Assembly (NCBI GenBank): GCA_024331125.1
Contig: JANDJI010000005.1
Location: 124,001 to 188,000 of the forward strand
Length of the DNA stretch: 64,000 nt
Origin: Nitrospira sp.
GTDB lineage: Bacteria; Nitrospirota; Nitrospiria; Nitrospirales; Nitrospiraceae
Direction: 5' to 3'
Shown: positions 43,281-56,471 of the stretch, one piece after another
Layout of the letters: every line of letters starts with the position of its first letter
How positions within the stretch are numbered: the first letter of the stretch is position 1
Translations under genes and position numbers: made by a program
The notes under the pieces: model-generated
Seen by the model: only the letters and a program-made list of their open reading frames with translations
Database searches by the model: none
What the model was told of the DNA's origin: nothing

Positions 43281-46143
43281 GCTTCAATGGGGCCGCGGCT
43301 TTTCAGCCGCGGAAATAACCGTTGGCGCGAGCGGACTGCCCGCGACTCGCCAGCTTCAATGGGGCCGCGGCTTTTCAGCCGCGGAAATGAGCGCGGAATG
43401 CGGTTCACCCCCGCTGAACTATCGGCTTCAATGGGGCCGCGGCTTTTCAGCCGCGGAAATAGCGCGGAAAAATCCGTATTGAACGCGGACTCGTAGGCTT
43501 CAATGGGGCCGCGGCTTTTCAGCCGCGGAAATAAGTGGGCGTGCCTGGCAGACTTAATTTGGGAGATTGGCTTCAATGGGGCCGCGGCTTTTCAGCCGCG
43601 GAAATGATCCGCGCCGCTTTCAGCGTGCCTTTGCCCCCGCGGCTTCAATGGGGCCGCGGCTTTTCAGCCGCGGAAATCTGGCACCATAGTACAACGGGGC
43701 TACATGTACATATGCTTCAATGGGGCCGCGGCTTTTCAGCCGCGGAAATAACCAACTCCGCAACCGCCAAGATTCGCTGGACTTTGCTTCAATGGGGCCG
43801 CGGCTTTTCAGCCGCGGAAATTACTCGTAAGTCACACTAAGGGAGGTCTCTATGGCTGCTTCAATGGGGCCGCGGCTTTTCAGCCGCGGAAATGGGGATG
43901 TACGAAGGTAAGTCGTCCCAACCCAACCGGCTTCAATGGGGCCGCGGCTTTTCAGCCGCGGAAATCGGAACGGAATGGCGTATCAGAACTTCTCTCTAGT
44001 CGCTTCAATGGGGCCGCGGCTTTTCAGCCGCGGAAATTAGCTCCTTTCGTTAATTTATGCCCCAAGCGTACCGGCTTCAATGGGGCCGCGGCTTTTCAGC
44101 CGCGGAAATACCGTCTTCCGTCGGCATACAGCTGAACAGCAGGAAGCTTCAATGGGGCCGCGGCTTTTCAGCCGCGGAAATTCCGCCACGGGTATGCATC
44201 TCTCCGACCTGCTTGGACGCTTCAATGGGGCCGCGGCTTTTCAGCCGCGGAAATCGCGAGAGGAACATTGAGGCGATTCGTGAGTACTATGCTTCAATGG
44301 GGCCGCGGCTTTTCAGCCGCGGAAATAGCGCGATCGGGCTTATGTAGGTCTCTATGATTCTAGCTTCAATGGGGCCGCGGCTTTTCAGCCGCGGAAATCA
44401 CCCACAACAGCACCAGCCGCCAATGCCGCTGCACTGCTTCAATGGGGCCGCGGCTTTTCAGCCGCGGAAATTTGCTGAGCCGCACTACTCCTTGAGTCGT
44501 AATCAGGATGCTTCAATGGGGCCGCGGCTTTTCAGCCGCGGAAATCTACAACCTCGCGAAGGGAAACCTCGCGAATACGGAGCTTCAATGGGGCCGCGGC
44601 TTTTCAGCCGCGGAAATCGAGCTCCACGGACCGCGGTGTAGCCGTCGTAACAGGCTTCAATGGGGCCGCGGCTTTTCAGCCGCGGAAATATGGAGCGGCA
44701 GCCTTGAGCGCAAGCTGGAGCGGATCGCTTCAATGGGGCCGCGGCTTTTCAGCCGCGGAAATCATTAAAAAGCTCAGGGAAAATGGGTGGACGGAACAGG
44801 CTTCAATGGGGCCGCGGCTTTTCAGCCGCGGAAATCACGTAGCCGGAACAGCAAACGTACTCAACAACGTAGCTTCAATGGGGCCGCGGCTTTTCAGCCG
44901 CGGAAATATCGTTGGCAAATGTAGAGAGTAGAAGGACTGATGTTGGCTTCAATGGGGCCGCGGCTTTTCAGCCGCGGAAATGACAATTTCAAATGTCTGG
45001 CCGAATTTCTTCGATTGCTTCAATGGGGCCGCGGCTTTTCAGCCGCGGAAATCGGCGCCAACCGGATGGACGGAGGTGGCGACACACTAGCTTCAATGGG
45101 GCCGCGGCTTTTCAGCCGCGGAAATATTCTCGAAAATAGGGAATTGGGTGGCTGAGGATGATGCTTCAATGGGGCCGCGGCTTTTCAGCCGCGGAAATTA
45201 CCTATACGATGCTGTCTTCCCTACCTCCATTAGCGCGCTTCAATGGGGCCGCGGCTTTTCAGCCGCGGAAATCCTGTTGCACCCTGTGCGTCCGCTGTCA
45301 ATCCGCCACGGCTTCAATGGGGCCGCGGCTTTTCAGCCGCGGAAATAGCGCGGCGGGGGGACATCACGCTCGGCGAGCAGCTCGCTTCAATGGGGCCGCG
45401 GCTTTTCAGCCGCGGAAATTGAATAGCGAGGCACGTGTACGAAGAAAAGGAAGTGAGCTTCAATGGGGCCGCGGCTTTTCAGCCGCGGAAATCTACAGAC
45501 GGATTCACTTCCGGCAACAAAGATAGTGGCTTCAATGGGGCCGCGGCTTTTCAGCCGCGGAAATAACGAAGCGGACCGCTCGTTGACGGTGTTGTCTGGG
45601 GAGGCTTCAATGGGGCCGCGGCTTTTCAGCCGCGGAAATCGGGGTTTCTGTGTACGTAACGAACGCGAACGTAACGCTTCAATGGGGCCGCGGCTTTTCA
45701 GCCGCGGAAATGGCTCTCTCGCAAGGCAAGAACCCAATCTACGACAAGCTTCAATGGGGCCGCGGCTTTTCAGCCGCGGAAATCGTGGAAAGTGAGTGAT
45801 CAAGTCTTAGTGCTGAAGCTTCAATGGGGCCGCGGCTTTTCAGCCGCGGAAATTGGGCGGTTGCCGGCGGTCCAGTCTGACGGGAGGGACGTGCTTCAAT
45901 GGGGCCGCGGCTTTTCAGCCGCGGAAATCTCAATCGCTGATTGTCCCTAAGCAGTATATTGTGTGCTTCAATGGGGCCGCGGCTTTTCAGCCGCGGAAAT
46001 CCCCAAGCCCCCGTCCAACCTGTTGATCATCCCCCCGCTTCAATGGGGCCGCGGCTTTTCAGCCGCGGAAATCTCGGCAATCGAGCCGGTATCCAGCACG
46101 AACTCTCGCTTCAATGGGGCCGCGGCTTTTCAGCCGCGGAAAT
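43281..46143 (-). CRISPR. CRISPR array, type I-G, 40 repeats and 39 spacers
   Basis: A 36-nt direct repeat on the plus strand begins GCTTCAATGGGG and ends GCCGCGGAAAT; inside it CCGCGGCT and AGCCGCGG form a perfect 8-bp stem around TTTC. I count 40 copies starting at 43281 and ending with 46108-46143. Start-to-start intervals are 70-75 nt, so spacers are 34-39 nt, mostly 36. All copies look identical. On the minus strand the repeat ends ATTGAAGC, the usual 5'-handle form, so transcription from the cas2 side is inferred. Short ORFs inside the array are artefacts of the repeat. Confidence 0.98.
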
Positions 46144-46386
46144 CGCACTTGTCTATGTGCTTGTTTTCTTGCCCTCCTACTCGCACGCTGCGAGCACTTC
46201 CCATCACCTTTATTGCTCCTGTCATAGAGATCTCCGTACTCACCTCCTTCAACATCTCTCTTTTGCCCATTATGAACCGTTGTTTTCTCTTGCCCTCGAT
46301 ACCGTGGCGCGAGCGCCTGCTGATCGCACGCTCATCACCACACCGCTCGCACTGCTCACGGCACGAGTGTCTTCCATCGAAACCGT
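46144..46386 (-). promoter_or_regulatory. Probable CRISPR leader
   Basis: 243 bp between the array end and the cas2 stop codon, on the side expected from repeat orientation. It has no plausible gene. On the minus strand it is purine-rich and contains runs such as AAGAGAAAACAACGG and GGGCAAGAAAACAAGC plus a -10-like CATAAT. The leader role is inferred from position and orientation. Confidence 0.6.
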
Positions 46387-46728
<342 letters not shown>

Positions 46729-46744
46729 TCAGCCCATACGACGT

Positions 46745-48469
46745 TTACCGAGTGATGATCGGCGGCAGCTCAGGAATCTCCCCTAACAGATACCGGCCCA
46801 ATAATCGGGCTTGGACTTCCAACACCCGACGATAACTCACTTGATAGCCAAAGACCGGATGCGTGATTTCTTGTCCCATCCGCCGCTCGTAGGTCGCAAT
46901 AAACTTCCGCCGCCCTTCCGGTGTGAGGTTGACACTCCCCAGTCGCTGGATGAAATCTGTGCTCTGGACTTCGCCATTATTGACGGCTGTCAGCACCACG
47001 GAATCGGCAATCAACGGCCGAAATTCTTCCATCATATCCAGCGCCAAGGCCGGCCGCCCATAGCGCGGCTGGTGATAAAAACCCAAATAGGGATCCAGCC
47101 CCACACTGTGCAAGACGACCGTCCATTCTCTAGCCAAGAGTGCATAGGCAAACGACAAGAGGGCATTGATCGGATCACGCGGCGGACGGCGATTGCGTCC
47201 TTCGGCATCAAACCGAGCCCGCATCGCCTCATCTCGGACCAACGCCCCCAACGCACTAAAGTACCGGCGCGCCGCTGTGCCTTCGGTGCCGAGCAGCGAC
47301 TCGAGTGACCCCGCTTCGCCAGCCTGGCTTTGATCCACCTTGAGTTCCTGCAGCAAGAGCTCTGGCACATCAGGATGATTACGACGGATGAGCGTTCGGC
47401 AATTGGCAATTTTGGCCTGCACGAACCGTTTAGCAAGCCGCAGGCACTGTGCAGGATCGGCCGCCGCGGCATATTGCCGCCGCCGGAGCTCGACATGTTT
47501 GTGGGTGAGACCAGTTGTAATTCCATAAAACCAGCCACCGGTCGAACAATAGACGAGAGGAATCTCGCGCTTGCACAGCTCCTGCACCACTTGGGTGCTC
47601 ACTTGTATGGCGCCGTACAGCACCACCTGGGACGTTTCTATTAACCGAGCTTCTCCCAAGACCTCCTCGTGATCCTTGATCAGCAGACAGTCTCCCTCTT
47701 TGGCAATTTTGGCTCCTGGGATTTGTACATGGAGCGGCAAGGCATCATCCCGTGACGGCAGCAATTGGCGAACAGCCGGCGCTTCACCATCTCTGGTGTG
47801 ACGCAACCAGCCGATTTCATCCGGCAGGCACAACCCTACCAACGAACAGCGGGGACATTTAGGACTGTCCACTAAGGGCGGGGGAGCGACCGCCTGAGTG
47901 GTCATGGCGCGCATCCCCTCCACCAGCTCCATCGTTCGAGCAACCAACGCATCATCAAATTCGACCGCGACCCGTTCGCGGGATCCCACGAAATAGAGCA
48001 CGCCCCGCTCGCACTGATAGCCATGCTCGCGAAGCAATAAACCTTGCAGGCAGAGTTGCACCAGATCTGGTTCCCAAGCTCCCTTGGCCGTGTGCGGACG
48101 TTTGCCGCGTTTGTAATCTACCGGCATGACCGCCTGTGGTCCGCCAGTGTCAGCCGGTGCTTCCCCTTCCACCAGATCAATTTTAGCCGTGACCCCCAGC
48201 CGTTCGGATGACAGCCAAACCGACCGTTGGTGCAGCACGGTCTCTTGCTCTTCACCATCTGCCGCTCGTCTGGTCGGCCGGACCGGTTCGCGGTCGACCT
48301 GTCGGTGATAGAACCGGCCCTCGACCGTGTCGGCATTATCGGCAAAGACGCCGTCCACCCATTCGAAATAGGCAAGCCGCGGGCAATAGGCACATTCATT
48401 GACCATCCGGGCGGGAAGCAAGGGGATCTCCCCACTCCCCGCTTTCTCGGTTATTGCATCGTGTTCCAT
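46745..48469 (-). CDS. cas4-cas1: Cas4-Cas1 fusion protein
   Basis: 574 residues. The N-terminal 225 residues are Cas4-like: LLPARMVNECAYCPRLAYFEW, a central VDYKRGKRP of the PD-D/ExK nuclease, and the cluster cysteines in CPRCSLVGLC. The rest is Cas1, with QLCKREIPLVYCSTGGWFYG-like N-domain features, catalytic residues around ESLLGTEGTAARRYFSALG, the histidine in YLGFYHQPRYGRPALALDMMEEFRPLIAD, and a final beta-hairpin. Fused Cas4-Cas1 is characteristic of type I-G (I-U). The 5' end and upstream 50 bp recur as a damaged copy at 49134-49346. Confidence 0.95.
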   Translation of the reverse strand: MEHDAITEKAGSGEIPLLPARMVNECAYCPRLAYFEWVDGVFADNADTVEGRFYHRQVDREPVRPTRRAADGEEQETVLHQRSVWLSSERLGVTAKIDLVEGEAPADTGGPQAVMPVDYKRGKRPHTAKGAWEPDLVQLCLQGLLLREHGYQCERGVLYFVGSRERVAVEFDDALVARTMELVEGMRAMTTQAVAPPPLVDSPKCPRCSLVGLCLPDEIGWLRHTRDGEAPAVRQLLPSRDDALPLHVQIPGAKIAKEGDCLLIKDHEEVLGEARLIETSQVVLYGAIQVSTQVVQELCKREIPLVYCSTGGWFYGITTGLTHKHVELRRRQYAAAADPAQCLRLAKRFVQAKIANCRTLIRRNHPDVPELLLQELKVDQSQAGEAGSLESLLGTEGTAARRYFSALGALVRDEAMRARFDAEGRNRRPPRDPINALLSFAYALLAREWTVVLHSVGLDPYLGFYHQPRYGRPALALDMMEEFRPLIADSVVLTAVNNGEVQSTDFIQRLGSVNLTPEGRRKFIATYERRMGQEITHPVFGYQVSYRRVLEVQARLLGRYLLGEIPELPPIITR

Positions 48470-48522
48470 ACGCTCTCTTATCGGCAGAGCGGCTGGAACT
48501 ATTCAGTTGTCAAAGAACGGGA
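48311..48522. repeat. Direct repeat copy A (5' end of cas4-cas1 and its upstream region)
   Basis: This segment covers the first 159 bases of cas4-cas1 and 53 bases upstream. It matches 49134-49346 in the same orientation at roughly nine positions in ten, by eye, with one single-base indel. The two copies enclose hicBA. The last shared bases, ATTCAGTTGTCAAAGAACGG (read on the plus strand), are identical in both copies. Confidence 0.88.
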
Positions 48523-48566
48523 TATTTCTTCACCCCACACACCGCCGCATACAACCTGTCGCATTT

Positions 48567-48575
48567 TGCTATAAT
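48567..48575 (+). promoter_or_regulatory. Extended -10 promoter of hicBA
   Basis: TGCTATAAT lies 31 nt before the hicB start codon: a TGn element followed by a perfect TATAAT. No good -35 is seen at the usual spacing, which is common for extended -10 promoters. The region between it and cas4-cas1 must also carry the divergent cas4-cas1 promoter. Confidence 0.65.
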
Positions 48576-48605
48576 GGTTTCGTTCTCAAAACCAGCGAGG
48601 TCCTT

Positions 48606-48809
48606 ATGGAATATCCCGTCATTGTTGAACAAGATCGTGAAGCCGGCGGGTACGTGGTGTATTGCCCGACGCTCAAGGGCTGCGTTTCACAGGGCGAGAC
48701 CGAAGAAGAAGCCCTGGAAAACATCAAGGATGCCATCAAGATCTACCTGGAGAGCATCGAGGATTTGAAGCGACTCAAGAAATTGAGAACCGTCGAAGTC
48801 GGCACATGA
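48606..48809 (+). CDS. hicB: HicB-type antitoxin
   Basis: 67 residues, starting at ATG 48606 after GAGGTCC. It has the partial RNase H-like HicB fold: YPVIVEQDREAGGYVVYCPTLKGCVSQGETEEEALENIKDAI, then a helical tail IYLESIEDLKRLKKLR. No C-terminal helix-turn-helix is present, so autoregulation would need the toxin complex. The stop overlaps the hicA start (ATGA). The gene pair lies divergently from cas4-cas1. Confidence 0.92.
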   Translation: MEYPVIVEQDREAGGYVVYCPTLKGCVSQGETEEEALENIKDAIKIYLESIEDLKRLKKLRTVEVGT

Positions 48810-49018
48810 GCAAGCTCCCCCAGGTCTCTCATGAACGTGTCGTGAGAGCCTTGAAGCGAGCCGGCTTCTCTATCCTCCGCGAAGGCAAACATATTTCGAT
48901 GACCGACGAGAAGCATATCGTCGTTATCCCGCGGCATCATGTTATCAAGCCCGGGACGCTGAGACACATCCTCGACGCTGCCGATATTTCTCTCGAACGG
49001 TTCAAAGACCTGCTCTAA
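48806..49018 (+). CDS. hicA: HicA-type mRNA interferase toxin
   Basis: 70 residues with the double-stranded-RNA-binding-like HicA fold: LPQVSHERVVRALKRAGFSI, the catalytic histidine in REGKHISMT, then VVIPRHHVIKPGTLRHILDAADISLERF. HicA cleaves mRNA and is blocked by HicB. It is intact and translationally coupled to hicB. Antitoxin-first order is the reverse of the classical hicAB order. Confidence 0.92.
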   Translation: MSKLPQVSHERVVRALKRAGFSILREGKHISMTDEKHIVVIPRHHVIKPGTLRHILDAADISLERFKDLL

Positions 49019-49133
49019 CGAACGCTTCGCACACCCCTTTCTCTCGAAACATTGTGGAGCAGTGGCTTCCATGCCCTCTACAGTGGACACCGATGCTCTC
49101 TCAGCTCGCGGAACAGACATGTGGGGTGTGCGG

Positions 49134-49292
49134 GAACCGGCCTTCGACGGTGTCGGCATTGTCGGCAAAGACCCCGTCCGCTCATTCGAAATAGGCGAGC
49201 CGCAGGCAATAGGCACATTCATTGACCATCCGGGCGGGGAGCAAGGGGATCGCCTCACTCCCCGCTCCATCGGCGAATACATCGTGTTCCAC
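49134..49292 (-). pseudogene. Truncated second copy of the cas4-cas1 5' end
   Basis: Minus-strand translation from a GTG at 49292 gives VEHDVFADGAGSEAIPLLPA, then RMVNECAYCLRLAYFE, an in-frame TGA, then ADGVFADNADTVEGRF before similarity to the intact gene (start 48469) ends. The intact protein has MEHDAITEKAGSGEIPLLPA and CPRLAYFEWVDGVFADNADT at the same place. A stop codon replaces Trp37 and the remaining 520 residues are missing, so this is a relic. Confidence 0.9.
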
Positions 49293-49346
49293 ACGCTCTC
49301 TTCTCGGCAGAGCGGCTGGAACTATTCAGTTGTCAAAGAACGGGAC
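49134..49346. repeat. Direct repeat copy B (relic of cas4-cas1 5' end and upstream region)
   Basis: Partner of the segment at 48311-48522, about 823 bp away and in the same orientation, with hicBA between them. The similarity runs through the start codon into the upstream sequence and ends at the shared AAGAACGGGA, so promoter as well as coding sequence was copied. Confidence 0.88.
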
Positions 49347-49608
49347 CCTGTGCTTGTGAGCCGCTATACCGTTTACTAGAGTGTCGGCAATCAACATGAA
49401 GCCGATTTGGAACGGTGTCTGGAGGTCTTTTGTGATCCTATCACTCCATCCGATCAACCCCGATCAACCAGCGTCATACCGTTCGGTCGTAAGCCTGTCC
49501 CCTTCCGATATCATCGCTCCCCTCGCCATCCCCTCGACCTCTCTCTTACTGCCACCGATCTGCTGCCGTAAGACACGCCAGCTTTTGATCTCCGTCTCTG
49601 TATCAGGC
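49347..49608. other. Gap between cas4-cas1 relic and the Asn-Pro repeat gene
   Basis: 262 bp with no acceptable gene on either strand. Short antisense frames here are not conserved-looking. It may hold the terminator of the repeat-protein gene, but no clear hairpin with a T-run was found. Confidence 0.4.
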
Positions 49609-50082
49609 TTATTCGCCGACGATGATCCATCCAGAGCCGTAGGGATTCGTCGGGCTGTCGAACCGGTACGGATTTCCCGCACCGAACGGGTTATTTATGC
49701 TGTCCGGCGAAAAGGGACTGCCATAGCGGCCGAACGGATTGCTGATAGAGTCAGGATCGTACGGATTCGCGCTCAGCCGACCGCGATAGTCCCCCTCGCG
49801 GTCATACAACCGCGGCGCCCGCGTCGCAAAGGGATTGGTCGCCGACTGATTACTGAACGGACTGCCATAGGGCCCAAACGGGTTGGTCGGGCTCTTGAAG
49901 GCATACGGCGAGCCGGCGCCGAAGGGATTGGCGAGCGAATTAGGATTGAAGGGATTCGCGCTTAAGTCGCCGAGATACTCCGCACCTGTGGGGACCGAAT
50001 TGGCGACCAGCAGCGCCGCGACCACCCACCACAGAGGTCTCTCCTTCGTTTCCCCATCAAACCTTGAAACTCGCTCTCTCAC
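49609..50082 (-). CDS. Secreted Asn-Pro/Gly repeat protein A
   Basis: Start GTG 50082 follows GAGGAG 6 nt upstream; a longer frame to 50157 would run through the csb2 relic. The 157-residue product has a signal peptide (PLWWVVAALLVANSVPTGA). A mature part follows, made of repeats such as LSANPFNPNSLANPFGAGSP, NPFGPYGSPFSNQSATNPF and NPFGRYGSPFSPDSINNPFG, interrupted by a charged segment RLYDREGDYRG. I know of no function. A second Asn-Pro repeat protein lies at the other end of the cas operon. Confidence 0.75.
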   Translation of the reverse strand: MRERVSRFDGETKERPLWWVVAALLVANSVPTGAEYLGDLSANPFNPNSLANPFGAGSPYAFKSPTNPFGPYGSPFSNQSATNPFATRAPRLYDREGDYRGRLSANPYDPDSISNPFGRYGSPFSPDSINNPFGAGNPYRFDSPTNPYGSGWIIVGE

Positions 50083-50099
50083 GCATTTCTCCTCACGTA

Positions 50100-50162
50100 T
50101 CACAAACGACACTCTGCTTCCCCCACTGCCATGAACTGCCCCAGGCCGAAATGCCACATGGC
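50100..50162 (-). pseudogene. Relic of a csb2 3' end
   Basis: The minus strand reads AMWHFGLGQFMAVGEAECRL then stop. The intact Csb2 ends ...SAHFGLGQFMSVGKREA. At the DNA level CCCCAC, CAT, AACTGCCC and AGGCCGAA line up between 50121-50162 and the csb2 terminus near 51043-51086. It abuts the frame-corrected end of the NTase-HEPN gene (stop at 50167), leaving only 4 nt between them. Confidence 0.7.
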
Positions 50163-50166
50163 TGGC

Positions 50167-50893
50167 TTATTCCAGACCCTCACCGGGAAACAACTTGGTG
50201 ATCAGCGATCGAGCCTCCGGCAAGTCGTGCCGAATGTCTTCGAGTTGCAATCCCCTTTTCCCCGACGCTGGAATACCGTTCCCCAATGTAGAATCCGGAC
50301 ACTCGTTCGCAGACCGGCCGCAAGGCCGAGAGATCAGGCATGAACGCGGTCGCCTCATCGAGGAGGTTTTGCAACGTATGGACCTTCTTCAATTTCCATC
50401 CCTGGCTGAGTAGGAAGGCCTTCAGATATTTCTCCAGGGCTTGCTGCAAAAAGAAGCCGGCTCCATCCGCATCCCCATCGGCCAGCAAGACATGGATCCG
50501 ATGCCAGTCCCGGCGAGCGACCTTCAACCAATCCTCCGCGTAGGCGAATCCGGTCGCTCCGTCACAGATCCACTCCCGTTCGAACAATCTCCCCACAAAC
50601 TGATCCTCACGCGCCAGACGGGTCGCCAACTCCTCCGGCGTCAGCACAATCGGCGCAAGAGGCATCCCATGGCTGATGTCTCTCACGAGAGCCAGCACCG
50701 ACCCCATGCGCTCATAAAACCGTTCCTTGGTCGGGGCGACCACCAACAGGTCAATATCGCTGTGCTCAGTCGGCTCACCGCACGCGACTGATCCATACAC
50801 CAGCACCCGCTCCGCGCCATATCGGTCGCGCAATCGGTCCGCAATCGCCTTCAAGGCGGCCCGTGTCACCACGCCCCCAGTCGTCGTCCCCAT
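50167..50893 (-). CDS. Nucleotidyltransferase-HEPN fusion protein, frameshifted near the 3' end
   Basis: The N-terminal MNT-type nucleotidyltransferase has VLVYGSVACGEPTEHSDIDLLVV (GS and D-x-D). A HEPN helical domain follows (WLKVARRDWHRIHVLLAD ... FFLQQALEKYLKAFLLSQGWKLKKVHTLQNLLDEA). The annotated frame ends at 50180 with a tail unlike HEPN. A one-base shift at about 50262-50275 restores YPASGKRGLQLEDIRHDLPE and ARSLITKLFPGEGLE, the normal HEPN end, stopping at 50167. AGGAGG precedes ATG 50893. Related NTase and HEPN pairs act as toxin-antitoxin modules. Here it is either recently broken or carries a sequencing error. Confidence 0.8.
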
Positions 50894-50984
50894 TGCACCG
50901 CCTCCTGTTGATCTCCTCTAGCCCTCACTCACGGTCTAAATGGTCCCAGCTCTCAATGCCGCCACATCATTTCACACTTCACAT

Positions 50985-55919
<4,935 letters not shown>

Positions 55920-55923
<4 letters not shown>

Positions 55924-56471
55924 GAATCACCTCCGCGAAAGCCAATGCGCCGACGGGGTAAGACAGGAGAGGGAAGCAAGAGCGGGCGAATCTTCTCGTA
56001 AAGATCACGAAGAGCCGCGTCATGGCCGATGAGCGTTTTCTCAATTTCCGCCAGCCGTTTTTCCATGTCGGTGCGGGTGATCAACGCTTGGCGCATGCGA
56101 ACGAAAGCGCGCACCACGTACACGCTCATGTGGATCGCACGTTTGCTGTTCAGCACATTGGCCGCCATGATAGCGCCGTGCTCCGTAAACGCATATGGAA
56201 GAGAGCGTCGGCCACCGCGCCCCCTTTTTGAGGTCGCAAATTGCGACCTCAAAGATTCAGCCTCTTCCTTTGTGAGCTGGAACATAAAATCGTCAGGGAA
56301 GCGTTCCGCGTTTCGCTTCACTTGTTCATTCAGACGCTTGGTCGGCACCCCGTACAATGCCGCCAAATCCGCATCCAGTACGACCTTGTTCCCGCGGATC
56401 ATCAGGATTCGGCGTTCGATTTGCTCCACTGTCTCGACTGTCTCCCGTTCACCGGCAGGAACCGCCATCAT
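55920..56471 (-). CDS. ORF6N-domain DNA-binding-type protein inside the cas operon
   Basis: 183 residues. The ORF6N domain is clear: QIERRILMIRGNKVVLDADLAALYGVPTKRLNEQVKRN, FPDDFMFQLTKEEAESLRSQ, LPYAFTEHGAIMAANVLNSKRAI. A coiled coil and the region MEKRLAEIEKTLIGHDAALRDLYEKI follow. ORF6N domains are typical of phage antirepressor-like proteins and some chromosomal genes. GGAGG precedes ATG 56471. It overlaps cas3 by 23 nt and csx17 by 4 nt, so it is fully embedded in the operon. A role in regulating cas expression is inference. Confidence 0.9.

Noticed and set aside
43822..44362. Spacers 8 and 15 share the 11-base string AGGTCTCTATG
   Set aside because: The rest of the two spacers does not match, so this is probably chance; a full spacer alignment would settle it.
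48497..48520. TTGACA on the minus strand upstream of cas4-cas1 as a -35 box
   Set aside because: A good TTGACA is present and is also kept in the relic copy, but no acceptable -10 lies 16-18 bp downstream, so a promoter was not annotated.
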